A stretch of 64,000 bases of DNA from CADEDH01 sp041394285 (GTDB lineage: Bacteria > Actinomycetota > Acidimicrobiia > Acidimicrobiales > SZUA-35). The stretch spans positions 1 through 64,000 of the forward strand of contig JAWKIL010000015.1 in assembly GCA_041394285.1 (NCBI GenBank). The letters run 5' to 3'. Every line of letters starts with the position of its first letter. The stretch's first letter is position 1. Below are positions 42,524 through 50,726 of this stretch, one piece after another. Position numbers and translations under genes: made by a program. Under the pieces are notes generated by a model. That model had not been told where the DNA came from. It worked only from the letters and a program-made list of their open reading frames with translations, and made no database searches.

Positions 42524-43312
42524 ATGGAGCTCACCACCATCAACTACGAGGTACGTGACGGCGTGGCCCACGTGCGTTTCGCCCGGCCCGAGGGGGCCAA
42601 CGCCGTGAACCCCGGCTTCTCCCGGGATCTGCGGGAGGTCATGCTGGCGATCGAGTTCGACCCGGCGGTCAAGGCCGTGTCGGTAACGGCCGAAGGCCGG
42701 GTGTTCTGCGCCGGCGGCGACCTGAAGGAGTTCCACGCCGCCGGCGAGGGGCTGCCCCACCTGGCGGCCGACATGCTGGTGGACTTCCACGGCGCCATCT
42801 ACAAGATGAACCGGATCGCCAAGCCGTTCGTGGCCGGGGTGAACGGGGCCGCCGGCGGCGCCGGGCTGTCCCTGGTGAGCTCGTTCGACCTGGTGGTGTG
42901 CGGTGAGTCGGCCCGTTTCACCATGGCCTACACCCGGGCCGGGGTCACGCCCGACGGCACCTCCACCTACTTCCTGGCCCGCCACATCGGCCTGCGCCGC
43001 ATGCTCGACCTCACGCTCACCAACCGGACGCTCTCGGCGGCGGAGGCCGAGCAATGGGGCCTGGTGAACCGGGTGGTGCCCGACGACCAGGTCGACGCCG
43101 CCACCGCCGAGCTGGCCCAGCAGTTCGCCTCCGGCCCGGCCTGGGCCCTGGGGCAGGCCAAGCGCCTGGTCTACGCCGGGTTCGAGTCGAGCCTGGAGAC
43201 GGCCGGCGAGCTGGAGGGGGCCGTGATCTCGGCCGCCATGGCCACCCACGACGGCCGGGAAGGCATCGCCGCCTTCGTCGAGAAGCGCAACCCGTCGTTC
43301 GAAGGGCGCTGA
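42524..43312 (+). CDS. Enoyl-CoA hydratase/isomerase family protein
   Basis: A crotonase-fold enzyme of 262 residues. Oxyanion-hole residues lie in VFCAGGDLKEF and NGAAGGAGLSLV. At the catalytic loop the sequence is YTRAGVTPDGTSTYFLAR. The first Glu of classical hydratases is absent and an Asp (TPDG) is present, as in PaaG-type isomerases, so an isomerase role is more likely than hydration. A nitroreductase gene starts 3 bases after its stop, so they are an operon. The substrate is unknown; the setting suggests ring or branched acyl-CoA degradation. Confidence 0.88.
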   Translation: MELTTINYEVRDGVAHVRFARPEGANAVNPGFSRDLREVMLAIEFDPAVKAVSVTAEGRVFCAGGDLKEFHAAGEGLPHLAADMLVDFHGAIYKMNRIAKPFVAGVNGAAGGAGLSLVSSFDLVVCGESARFTMAYTRAGVTPDGTSTYFLARHIGLRRMLDLTLTNRTLSAAEAEQWGLVNRVVPDDQVDAATAELAQQFASGPAWALGQAKRLVYAGFESSLETAGELEGAVISAAMATHDGREGIAAFVEKRNPSFEGR

Positions 43313-43315
43313 GCC

Positions 43316-43981
43316 ATGGATCTCGACGAGGTGATGCGCACCACGTTCTCGTGCCGCTCGTGGACCGACGAGCCGGTGAGCGACGAGACCGTGCACGAGA
43401 TCCTGGAGCTGGCCCGCTTCGCCCCCAACGGGGGCAACCGGCAGGGGTGGCACGTGATCGTGGTGAAGGACCGGGCCATCCGGGAGCAGTTCGTGCCCCT
43501 GATCCTGCCCACGACCTCGGTCTACCTGGCCCAGGCCCAGGCCGGGGAGTCGCCGTGGAACGCCGTGCACCCCACGTCGATCGACGTGGAGGCCGTGAAG
43601 AAGGAGATGCGGCCGTTCCCCGGGGTCGACGAGATGCTCGACGCCCCCGTGGTGCTGGTGGTCACGGTGGACCTGGGCAAGGTGGCCAGCTTCGACAAGG
43701 ACCTGGCCCGGGTGGGTGTGATCAGCGGGGCGTCGATCTACCCGTTTGTGTGGAACATCCTGCTGGCGGCCCGCAGCCGGGGCCTGGGCGGGGTGCTCAC
43801 CACCTACCTGGCGGGGGCCGAGGCCGAGGTGCAGAGGTTGCTCGGGCTGCCCGAGCACCACGCCGTGGCCGCCATGGTGCCGCTCGGGCATCCGACGAAG
43901 CAGCTGTCGAAGCTGAAGCGCCTCCCGGTGGAGAGCTTCACCACCGTCGACCGCTTCGACGGCCCCGCCTTCACCCGCTGA
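43316..43981 (+). CDS. Nitroreductase-family flavoprotein
   Basis: An FMN oxidoreductase of 221 residues. CRSWTDEPVSDETVHEIL and ARFAPNGGNRQGWH are the usual N-terminal FMN-phosphate and ring contacts. GASIYPFVWNILLAARSRGLGG and MVPLGHP are the conserved C-terminal blocks. Although named for nitro compounds, members often act as ene-reductases, dehydrogenases or dehalogenases on natural substrates. Coupling to a crotonase suggests reduction or oxidation of an unsaturated CoA ester or ketone. Confidence 0.87.
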   Translation: MDLDEVMRTTFSCRSWTDEPVSDETVHEILELARFAPNGGNRQGWHVIVVKDRAIREQFVPLILPTTSVYLAQAQAGESPWNAVHPTSIDVEAVKKEMRPFPGVDEMLDAPVVLVVTVDLGKVASFDKDLARVGVISGASIYPFVWNILLAARSRGLGGVLTTYLAGAEAEVQRLLGLPEHHAVAAMVPLGHPTKQLSKLKRLPVESFTTVDRFDGPAFTR

Positions 43982-44001
43982 CCCCAGCCGCTCCGGTCAG
44001 A

Positions 44002-44053
44002 CCGATCTCATGTCCCGGGCCGTCACCCGTGACGGTGTGGGGCATCAGATCGG
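44002..44053. repeat. 52-bp palindromic repeat, family 2, copy A
   Basis: Outer arms CCGATCTCATGTCCC / GGGGCATCAGATCGG and inner core CCGTCACCCGTGACGG. The copy at 44061-44112 differs at one base. Related copies lie at 62194-62244 and 62253-62305. Confidence 0.85.
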
Positions 44054-44060
44054 GTCACCG

Positions 44061-44112
44061 CCGATCTCATGTCCCGGGCCGTCACCCGTGGCGGTGTGGG
44101 GCATCAGATCGG
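44061..44112. repeat. 52-bp palindromic repeat, family 2, copy B
   Basis: In tandem with copy A after a 7-base spacer. Its right part contains the stop and last ten codons of the convergent GNAT gene. The pair sits between the 3' ends of two converging genes and may terminate both transcripts. Confidence 0.85.
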
Positions 44113-44678
44113 CGGCGGTTCCCGACGAGCGGCTTGGTGTAGCGGCACTCGTTGACGGGGCGGCCGCCGATGTCCTCCCGGCGGCAGGTGTCGTCGGCGG
44201 CCCAGCCCCGGGTCCGGTAGAACCGGCGGGCCCGGCTGTTGCCGGCCACCACCCACAGCACACCGTCGGTGAATCCTCGGGCCGCCAGGCGGGCCTCGAC
44301 CTCGGCCAACAGGGCCGAGCCGACACCGAGCCCCCAGGCCGCCGGGTCGACGTTGATCATCCACAGCTCGCCCCGGTTGCCGTCACCGCCCCGCTCGGGA
44401 CCCAGCGTGGCGATGCCGGCCACGGTGCCGCCGTCGGGATGCTCGGCCACCAGTAGCTCCACCCCGGGCTCGCCCCGGCCCACCGCCCGCTGGGCGAGGC
44501 GCCGGCGCCAGGCCCGCCCCCAGGCGCGCTCGTCGAGCCCGTCGAGGAACGACGCCGCCATGATGCCGGCGTAGGCCTGCTGCCAGGCCCGCACGTGGAC
44601 CCGGCCGATCCCGGCGCTGTCGCCGGGCACCGGCTCCCGGACGCGGACCGTCCTGCCCGATCCTGCGGCTGCACCCAT
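44082..44678 (-). CDS. GNAT-family N-acetyltransferase
   Basis: Transfers an acetyl group from acetyl-CoA to an unknown amine, 198 residues. RVHVRAWQQAYAGIMA is a typical alpha-1 block, LWMINVDPAAWGLGVGSALL contains the Q/RxxGxG/A-type CoA pyrophosphate loop (here WGLGVG), and VLWVVAGNSRARRFYRTRGW is the C-terminal block. The last ten residues (RRRSDAPHRHG) and the stop codon come from the palindromic repeat, so insertion of that repeat may have rewritten the original C-terminus. Confidence 0.85.
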   Translation of the reverse strand: MGAAAGSGRTVRVREPVPGDSAGIGRVHVRAWQQAYAGIMAASFLDGLDERAWGRAWRRRLAQRAVGRGEPGVELLVAEHPDGGTVAGIATLGPERGGDGNRGELWMINVDPAAWGLGVGSALLAEVEARLAARGFTDGVLWVVAGNSRARRFYRTRGWAADDTCRREDIGGRPVNECRYTKPLVGNRRRSDAPHRHG

Positions 44679-44759
44679 GCCTCCAAGGGTGGCAGATGGG
44701 ACCTACCCGTGTCTGACTGGAGTCTCAGGCGACGAGAAGGGAGCAGCGACCGGGGTGGG

Positions 44760-46184
44760 TCAGGCGTGAACCACGGGGCGCCGGTCGGCCCAGGGGAGGG
44801 CCTGCTCCAACTGGGCCGCCACCTGGAGCAGGAGGTCCTCCCGGCCCATGGCCGCCACCAGCTGGACCCCGACGGGCAGTCCGGCGGCCGTCGTGTGGAG
44901 CGGCAGGGAGATGGCCGGGTTCCCGGTGACGTTGAACGGCAGGGTGAACAGACCGATCCGGCCGTAGGTCCGCCCTATTCGCCACGGGTCCGCCTCCGGC
45001 GGCACCAGCTCGGACGTGGTCATCGGCGGGCAGCCGGCGGTCGGCGTGATCAGCAGGTCCCAGCCCGCCAGCCAGTCGACGACGGCGTGGGCCCACAGCT
45101 GCTGGGCCTCCTCGGCCGCCACCCAGTCGATGGCCGGCATGTGCCGGCCCCGCTCGGCCGCCGCCCAGTTGTAGGGCTCCACCTCGTCGGCGGTGAGGGG
45201 CCGGCCCAGCACCTCGCCCACCTGCTGCACCCGGCGGGCGATCCCGGCCATCCAGAGGCGGCCGTTGACGGCGCTGGCCGGGCCGAGCAGCACCTCGCTG
45301 CCCACCGGCTCCACCCCGTGTCCCAGCCCCTCCAGGGCCCGGGCCGCCGCCTCCACCCCGGCCACGCAGTCCGGGTCGACGCTCACCGCTCCGCCGTCGG
45401 TGAGGATCGCCACCCGGAGGGGCCCGGTGTCGGCGTCCATGGCCCGCGCGTAGGGCACGTCGGGCGGCGTGGCGTGGAACAGATCCGCCGCCGTCGCCCC
45501 CTGCACGGCGTCGAGCAGGCGGGCCGTGTCGCGCACCGTCCGGGTCACCACGAGCTCGCTGACCAGGCGCGACACGGTGTCGGGGTTGGGTACCCGGCCG
45601 CGGGTGGTCTTGAGCCCCACCAGGCCGCACCAGGCTGCCGGGAGGCGGGTCGAGCCCCCGCCGTCGTTGGCGTGGGCGATCGGCACCAGGCCGGCGGCAA
45701 CGGCCGCCCCCGCCCCGCCGCTGGAGCCGGCGGGGGAGCGGGTGGGATCCCACGGGTTGGCCGTGGGCCCGCAGCTGAGCGGCTGGGTGGTGGGGCAGCT
45801 GCCGAACTCGGGCAGGTTCGTCTTGCCCAGCGTGATCAGACCGGCCGACCGGAACCGGGCCCCGAGCTCGGTGTCGGTGTCGCTGGTGTTGCCGGCGGCC
45901 TTGAGGGCCCGGTTGCCGGCCCAGTACGGGAGACCGGCCTGGTTGGCCCCGATGTCCTTCAGCAGGAACGGCACGCCCCCGAAGGGCGCGTCGTCGGCCG
46001 GGCGGAGGGCGGCGGCGGCCAGGGCCCGCTCGTAGTCGGTGTGGATGACGGCGTTGAGCTGGGGGTTGAGCGCCTCGATGCGGGCGATGGCGGCTTCCAC
46101 CAGCTCCCGGGCCGACACCTCGCCCGAGCGGACCAGCTCGGCCTGGGCGGTGGCGTCGAGGTGGGCCAGATCGTCGTCGGTCAC
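44760..46184 (-). CDS. Amidase (amidase-signature family)
   Basis: Hydrolyses an amide bond with a Ser-cisSer-Lys triad, 474 residues. Lys is in PFLLKDIG, the nucleophile region is PAGSSGGAGAAVAAGL, and the bridging Ser is in GGGSTRLPA. The C-terminal TFPFN-type block FTLPFNVTGNPAISLPLH is present, as in fatty-acid or aryl amidases and 6-aminohexanoate-cyclic-dimer hydrolases. I place the start at GTG 46184, seven bases after a TAACGT -10 box, instead of the GTG at 46208 that would lie upstream of it. Substrate unknown. Confidence 0.9.
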   Translation of the reverse strand: MTDDDLAHLDATAQAELVRSGEVSARELVEAAIARIEALNPQLNAVIHTDYERALAAAALRPADDAPFGGVPFLLKDIGANQAGLPYWAGNRALKAAGNTSDTDTELGARFRSAGLITLGKTNLPEFGSCPTTQPLSCGPTANPWDPTRSPAGSSGGAGAAVAAGLVPIAHANDGGGSTRLPAAWCGLVGLKTTRGRVPNPDTVSRLVSELVVTRTVRDTARLLDAVQGATAADLFHATPPDVPYARAMDADTGPLRVAILTDGGAVSVDPDCVAGVEAAARALEGLGHGVEPVGSEVLLGPASAVNGRLWMAGIARRVQQVGEVLGRPLTADEVEPYNWAAAERGRHMPAIDWVAAEEAQQLWAHAVVDWLAGWDLLITPTAGCPPMTTSELVPPEADPWRIGRTYGRIGLFTLPFNVTGNPAISLPLHTTAAGLPVGVQLVAAMGREDLLLQVAAQLEQALPWADRRPVVHA

Positions 46185-46191
46185 CCTGGAA

Positions 46192-46197
46192 ACGTTA
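46192..46197 (-). promoter_or_regulatory. -10 box TAACGT of the amidase, leaderless start
   Basis: On the minus strand TAACGT is followed by 7 bases and the GTG at 46184. Confidence 0.5.
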
Positions 46198-46236
46198 GAA
46201 GCTGACACACCGCCGTCGCCAGAACCCTGCCGTCGG

Positions 46237-46287
46237 CCGACTTTTCACCGAGGGCGTCACGGGTGGCGGCGGGGGTGAAAAGTTCGG
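46237..46287. repeat. 51-bp inverted repeat between Nudix and amidase genes
   Basis: CCGACTTTTCACC (46237-46249) pairs with GGTGAAAAGTTCGG (46274-46287), with one extra T. The loop GGGCGTCACGGGTGGCGG resembles the core of the family 2 repeats, so this may be a variant with different outer arms. It could end the Nudix transcript before the amidase promoter. Confidence 0.6.
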
Positions 46288-46291
46288 TGGA

Positions 46292-46993
46292 TCAGACTGG
46301 ATCCGAGTCGTTGATGTACCGGTAGCCGGCGGCCAGCATCTGCATCCGGTGCCGGGGGCCGGCAGCATCCAGGTCGCCCGAGTGGTAGGCCGGGTCGCTC
46401 TGGTAGACCGAGAACATCAGCTCGCCGTTCTTGACCAGCCGGGGCAGGAAGACCTCGTTGGGCCGCTCGGCCACCGCCGCCAGGGCATCGGCCACCGTGG
46501 CGTGCTGGCGCAGGCGGAGCAGGCTCACGTAGGTCGGGCCGGCGAGCATGATCTCGCCCGCCTCGCAGCCGCTGATGGCGGCGTCGATCGTATGCCATTC
46601 GAACGCCCGGATCTCGCCGTCGTCGATCACCACCTCGCCGTCGGGAGCCGCCACCACGAAGAACCAGGTGGAGAAGCGCCGGTTGCGGCCCTTGGGCGTG
46701 GTCCAGTGCGACAGCTCGACCAGGTCGGCCTCGTCGATCTTGAGCCCGGCCTCCTCCCACGCCTCCCGCCGGGCGGCGGCCCGGGCCGCTGCCCCCTCGT
46801 CGCCGGCCGCCTCTTCCAGCTCGTCGTCGTCCACCCGGCCGCCGGGGAACACCCAGGACCCGCCGTGGAAGGCCAGGTTCTCGTCGCGCCGCAGCACCAG
46901 CACCTCCATGCCGGTGGGCCCGTCGCGCAGCGGGATGACGGTGGCGGCGGGCTTGATCGGAACGGCATCGGGATCGAACGCTTCGGTGTTCAC
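46292..46993 (-). CDS. Nudix hydrolase
   Basis: Hydrolyses a nucleoside-diphosphate-linked compound, 233 residues. GSWVFPGGRVDDDE starts the Nudix box and RREAWEEAGL ends it, but 18 residues separate GX5E from REUXEE instead of 7. Such an expanded box occurs in NUDT19/NUDT7-like CoA-diphosphatases, so CoA esters are possible substrates. The GTG start at 46993 is preceded by TAACCT and 8 bases; a longer frame to 47134 is basic and non-domain. It is divergent from the alpha/beta hydrolase at 47128. Confidence 0.85.
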   Translation of the reverse strand: MNTEAFDPDAVPIKPAATVIPLRDGPTGMEVLVLRRDENLAFHGGSWVFPGGRVDDDELEEAAGDEGAAARAAARREAWEEAGLKIDEADLVELSHWTTPKGRNRRFSTWFFVVAAPDGEVVIDDGEIRAFEWHTIDAAISGCEAGEIMLAGPTYVSLLRLRQHATVADALAAVAERPNEVFLPRLVKNGELMFSVYQSDPAYHSGDLDAAGPRHRMQMLAAGYRYINDSDPV

Positions 46994-47001
46994 AGCACCG
47001 A

Positions 47002-47007
47002 AGGTTA
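47002..47007 (-). promoter_or_regulatory. -10 box TAACCT of the Nudix gene, leaderless start
   Basis: On the minus strand TAACCT is followed by 8 bases and the GTG at 46993. Confidence 0.5.
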
Positions 47008-47114
47008 CGGAACGCGTCTCCCGGGCACCGCATTTCCGGCCCCGCGCCCCGCATCGATGACCGCCGGTCCGTCCCACCGGGCCCGCCAGCTTCAGTTCCG
47101 GCCCAACCGTGCGA

Positions 47115-47120
47115 TACGGT
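47115..47120 (+). promoter_or_regulatory. -10 box TACGGT, leaderless start
   Basis: TACGGT lies 7 bases before the GTG at 47128 and would drive the hydrolase-thiolase-DUF35-PHP-MaoC run of genes. Confidence 0.5.
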
Positions 47121-47127
47121 CCCCGTC

Positions 47128-47949
47128 GTGCCACAGAAGTACACCACGGTGGGCGGCGTCGCCACCCTGATCCATCATCGGGGTCCGACGACGCTGCCCG
47201 GAACCCCGCCCGACACCAGCCGCGGGTCGACGATCCTGTGCCTCCACGATGCCGGCGGCAACGGCAACCAGTTCGCCGCCCTCATGGATGCCCTGGCCGC
47301 CGACCACAGCCCGGTGGCCTACGACCAGCCGGGCCACGGCCGCTCCGGGGGCCTCGACGCCCTCGACTCGGTCGACGCCATGGCCGGCCAGCTCCACGAG
47401 CTGGCCTCGGGCTGGGGCGTGACCGCCCCCGTGCTGGTGGCCAACGGCAGCCTCGGCGCCGCCGTGGCCCTCCAGGCCGCCGCCGCCAACCCGGGCTGGG
47501 CCAGGGCGCTGGTGCTGGTGGGGGGAGCGACCGATTCGGCTGACATCGACGCCGACATCGCCCAGCTGGCCGCCATCACCTCGGGCAAGGCCCGCCGGGA
47601 GTTCGACCGCAGCGGCTACGCCCCCGACACCGACCGGTCGGTGTACCAGCGGGCCTTCGCCGACTGGGTCAAGACCGACCCCCGGGCCACCCTCGGCGCC
47701 CGCCGGGCCCAGGCCGCCTGGTCGCTGGCCACCCCGCCCGACGTGCCCACTCTGATCGTGGTGGGCGAGCACGAGGACGCCGCCACCGCCGATCCGGCCA
47801 AGGCCCTGGCCGGACGCCTGCCCAAGGCGGCCACCGAGACACTGGCCGGCGCCGGCCGCCACGGCCTCGTGGAGCCGCCGGAGGCCCTGGCCGCCATGAT
47901 CACGGCCTTCCTGGCGGCCAACGCCGGGGCGGGCAAGGGAGAGGGTTGA
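47128..47949 (+). CDS. Alpha/beta hydrolase
   Basis: A 273-residue hydrolase. LCLHDAGGNGNQF forms the oxyanion region, the nucleophile elbow is ANGSLGAA (GxSxG), the acid is in VVGEHEDAAT and the base in GAGRHGLVE. YDQPGHGRSG is the usual family block. It could be an esterase, C-C hydrolase or thioesterase. The thiolase-like gene begins 1 base after its stop, so it is likely the first gene of a catabolic operon reaching 51131. Confidence 0.88.
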   Translation: MPQKYTTVGGVATLIHHRGPTTLPGTPPDTSRGSTILCLHDAGGNGNQFAALMDALAADHSPVAYDQPGHGRSGGLDALDSVDAMAGQLHELASGWGVTAPVLVANGSLGAAVALQAAAANPGWARALVLVGGATDSADIDADIAQLAAITSGKARREFDRSGYAPDTDRSVYQRAFADWVKTDPRATLGARRAQAAWSLATPPDVPTLIVVGEHEDAATADPAKALAGRLPKAATETLAGAGRHGLVEPPEALAAMITAFLAANAGAGKGEG

Positions 47950-47950
47950 G

Positions 47951-49108
47951 ATGAGCATCGCCGGACGCTTCGCCATCGCCGGGGTCTACGAGCACCCGTC
48001 GCGGTTCTCCCCCGACAAGACCGAGTTCCAGATCATGGCCGAGTGCGCCAAGGGCGCCCTGGACGACGCCGGGCTCCAGCTCAGCGACGTCGACGGCCTG
48101 TTCGCGGCGTCGATGACCATGGGGGCCATGGGCATCATCGACCTGGCCGAGTACCTGAACCTGAAGCCCAACTACCTCGACGGCACGAACATCGGCGGGT
48201 CCTCGTTCGTGGCCCACGTGATCCACGCCTCGGCCGCCATCAACGCCGGCCTGTGCGACGTGGCCCTCGTGCTCTACGGCTCCACCGCCGCCTCGTCGTC
48301 GATGGCAATCGGCACCGGGGGCCGGGGCGGGGCCGGGCCGGCCGAGAGCTTCATCAGCCCCTACGGCATGACCACGGTGGGCAGCTACGCCCTCTACGCC
48401 CAGCTCCACATGAACCGCTACGGCACCACGTCGGAGCAGCTGGCCGAGATCGCGGTGGCGGCCCGCCACCACGCCTCGATGAACCCCGACGCCAAGATGC
48501 GCCAGCCGATCACGGTGGACGACGTCATGTCGAGCCGGGTGATCTCCACCCCGCTCCACCTGCTCGACTGCTGCATCATCTCCGACGGCGGCGGGGCCGT
48601 GATCGTCACCTCGCTGGAGCGGGCCCGGGACCTGGCCAAGAAGCCGGTGATCGTGCTGGGCGCCGGCGAGGCCGCCGTCCACCAGGAGATCGGCAGCCCC
48701 GATCTGCTCACGATCGCGGCCAAGCAGTCCGGGGCCAAGGCCTTCGGCCGGGCCGGGCTCACGCCGGCCGAGATGGACTTCGCCATGCTGTACGACTCGT
48801 TCACCATCACCGTGCTGGCCACGCTGGAGAACCTCGGGTTCTGCCAGCCGGGCGAGGGCGGCGACTTCGTGAGCGGCGGCCGCATCAAGCTGGGGGGCGA
48901 GCTGCCCCTCAACCTCGACGGCGGGGGCCTCAGCTCCAACCACCCCGGCATGCGGGGCATCTTCCTCGTGATCGAGGCCACCAAGCAGCTGCGGGGCGAA
49001 GGCGACGTCCGCCAGGTGCAGGGGGCCCGGCTGGCCTGCGTGCACGGCACCGGCGGCACGATCGGCGACAAGCATTCGGGCGCAACACTGATCCTGGGGG
49101 TCGAATGA
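47951..49108 (+). CDS. Thiolase-fold protein lacking the nucleophilic Cys (Ltp2-like aldolase candidate)
   Basis: A 385-residue protein of the SCP-x/lipid-transfer thiolase family (MNRYGTTSEQLAEIAVAARHHA, split here by my reading; DSFTITVLATLENLGF). Where thiolases carry the acyl-accepting Cys (NxCASG), this one reads YLDGTNIGGSSF, and the C-terminal Cys loop is CVHGTGGTIGD. Loss of the nucleophile is a mark of Ltp2-type retro-aldolases that remove propionyl-CoA or similar from steroid side chains. The following DUF35 gene overlaps its stop, as expected, because such aldolases need a DUF35 partner. The substrate is inferred only from this similarity. Confidence 0.85.
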   Translation: MSIAGRFAIAGVYEHPSRFSPDKTEFQIMAECAKGALDDAGLQLSDVDGLFAASMTMGAMGIIDLAEYLNLKPNYLDGTNIGGSSFVAHVIHASAAINAGLCDVALVLYGSTAASSSMAIGTGGRGGAGPAESFISPYGMTTVGSYALYAQLHMNRYGTTSEQLAEIAVAARHHASMNPDAKMRQPITVDDVMSSRVISTPLHLLDCCIISDGGGAVIVTSLERARDLAKKPVIVLGAGEAAVHQEIGSPDLLTIAAKQSGAKAFGRAGLTPAEMDFAMLYDSFTITVLATLENLGFCQPGEGGDFVSGGRIKLGGELPLNLDGGGLSSNHPGMRGIFLVIEATKQLRGEGDVRQVQGARLACVHGTGGTIGDKHSGATLILGVE

Positions 49109-49527
49109 TGGCCGAGATCCAACACCCGCTGCCCAACGCCTCGTGGGAGACCCGGGGCTACTGGGAGGGCGCCGGCCGGGGCGAGATCGTGCTCCAGCGC
49201 TGCCGCTCCTGCGGCACCGTGCAGCACAAGCCCCGCGGGGTGTGCGCCACCTGCCTGTCGGGCGACATCGAGCACTTCGTGGCCAGCGGCCAGGGCACGG
49301 TGTACACCTTCACCGTCACCAACCAGAACATGGCGAAGGGCTTCGCCGAGGCCTGCCCCTACGTGATGGCCTACGTCACACTGGACGAAGGCCCCCGGGT
49401 GCTCACCAACATCGTGGGTTGCGACCCCGACACGGTGCTGATCGGTATGAAGGTCAAGGCAGACTTCGCCACCCAGGAGCGCGACGACGGCGAGGCGTTC
49501 GCCGTCCCCCGCTTCACCCCGGTATGA
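49105..49527 (+). CDS. DUF35 zinc-ribbon/OB-fold protein (ChsH2 C-domain type)
   Basis: A 140-residue accessory protein that binds acyl-CoA and activates a thiolase-like enzyme. A rubredoxin-like zinc ribbon has Cys33, Cys36, Cys47 and Cys50, followed by an OB fold (GQGTVYTFTVTNQN, VMAYVTLDEGPRVLTNIVG). ATGATG offers two starts, 49105 and 49108; the first overlaps the previous stop. In mycobacteria this domain is the C-terminal half of ChsH2 fused to a MaoC domain; here it is a separate protein and the MaoC parts follow at 50214 and 50727. Confidence 0.9.
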   Translation: MMAEIQHPLPNASWETRGYWEGAGRGEIVLQRCRSCGTVQHKPRGVCATCLSGDIEHFVASGQGTVYTFTVTNQNMAKGFAEACPYVMAYVTLDEGPRVLTNIVGCDPDTVLIGMKVKADFATQERDDGEAFAVPRFTPV

Positions 49528-49552
49528 ACCATCCCCCCGTGAGCCGACCCGC

Positions 49553-50188
49553 ATGATCCTCGATCTCCACACCCACTCGGTCCAGTCCGACGACGGTCGG
49601 GCCAAGGTCGACAACTACTGCCAGTGGATCCGCAAGAAGGAGCTGCCCCTCGACGGCATGGTGCTCACCGAGCACCGCCAGTGGGATGCCACCTCCGACT
49701 ACCGGGACCTGGAAGACCAGTACGGCCTCGTGATCCTGAAGGCCAGCGAGGTGGAGACCGACTACGGCCACGTGCTCGTGTTCGGCGTCAACGAGGATCT
49801 GGTGAACAGCTTCGACTTCGCCCGGATCGACAACCCGCTGCCCGATGTGCTGGCGGCCGCGGAGCGGTGCGGGGCGTTCGCCGCTCCCTGCCACCCGGGC
49901 CGGCGCAACGTCGGCCTGTTCGCCCACTACGAGAACAAGGGCGTGGTCGACGCCGTCCATACCGTTGAGGTGCTCAACGGGGGCTCGATCCCGGGCGAGG
50001 ACGAGCTGTCGGTGGAGAAAGCGGCCGAGTACGGCTACCGGGGGTTCGGCGGCAGCGACAGCCACATCGTGAGCCGGATCGGCTTCTGCGCCACCGAGTT
50101 CGACGACACCTTCAGCGACATCGATGGTCTGGTGGCCGCCCTCTACGGCGGCCGGTTCCGGGCCGTGAACCTGCGAGAGCCCGTATGA
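49553..50188 (+). CDS. PHP-domain metal-dependent phosphoesterase
   Basis: A 211-residue PHP-fold protein. ILDLHTHSVQSDDGR (HxH motif), MVLTEHRQWD, KASEVETDYGHVLVFG, CHPGRRN and GGSDSHIVS supply the set of His/Asp/Glu metal ligands. It likely hydrolyses a phosphate ester, but the substrate is unknown. It starts 25 bases after the DUF35 gene. Its presence among MaoC and thiolase-like genes is not explained by known CoA pathways; a PHP protein recurs beside DUF35 genes only in my general impression, not as a known rule. Confidence 0.85.
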   Translation: MILDLHTHSVQSDDGRAKVDNYCQWIRKKELPLDGMVLTEHRQWDATSDYRDLEDQYGLVILKASEVETDYGHVLVFGVNEDLVNSFDFARIDNPLPDVLAAAERCGAFAAPCHPGRRNVGLFAHYENKGVVDAVHTVEVLNGGSIPGEDELSVEKAAEYGYRGFGGSDSHIVSRIGFCATEFDDTFSDIDGLVAALYGGRFRAVNLREPV

Positions 50189-50213
50189 GGGCCGGTACGA
50201 GAGAGGATCGACC

Positions 50214-50678
50214 GTGAGCGACACCGAGGGCACCGAGCCGGCGAGCACCGAGGTGCAGGAGGCCAAGGCCAAGTACGTGGGGTTCGTGTTCGACACCGCC
50301 ACCTTCACCGTGGAGCAGGACAAGATGCTGGCCTGGGCCGAGTCGGTGGGCGAGACCGACCCCCGCTTCACCGACCCTTCGCACCCCGACTTCCAGGCCC
50401 ACCCCACCTTCACCGCATCGCTGGTGTCGCGCCGGGTGCTGCCCGAGGACTTCCCGAAGATCGGCGGGCCCCGGGGCATCGACGGCGGCAAGGCCGTGGT
50501 CATCCAGCAGCCGATCCGGCCGGGCGACCAGCTGAAGGCGTCGGCCACGATCGCCGACATCTACGAGAAGACCGGCCGATCGGGCACGATGACCTTCATC
50601 GTCCAGCGGATGAGCTTCGTCAACCAGAACGACGAGCCGGTGTCGATGGTCGACTGGAAGATGATCCGCAACCCGTGA
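50214..50678 (+). CDS. MaoC-like dehydratase, N-terminal-type hotdog protein
   Basis: A 154-residue hotdog protein of the MaoC_dehydrat_N/FAS1-like group. KYVGFVFDTATFTVEQDKMLAWAESVGETDPRF is the family start, split here by my reading, followed by HPTFTASLVSRRVLP and VVIQQPIRPGDQLKASATI. The classical hydratase motif (D-x-N-P-x-H) is not present, so it is probably the non-catalytic or half-site partner of the next protein. GAGAGGATCGACC precedes the GTG start. With the gene at 50727 it should form a heteromeric enoyl-CoA hydratase like ChsH1-ChsH2. Confidence 0.85.
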   Translation: MSDTEGTEPASTEVQEAKAKYVGFVFDTATFTVEQDKMLAWAESVGETDPRFTDPSHPDFQAHPTFTASLVSRRVLPEDFPKIGGPRGIDGGKAVVIQQPIRPGDQLKASATIADIYEKTGRSGTMTFIVQRMSFVNQNDEPVSMVDWKMIRNP

Positions 50679-50726
50679 GCCCCGCCCGCCCCGCCGGCAC
50701 CCGGCACGATGAGGAGTACTGCTGAT

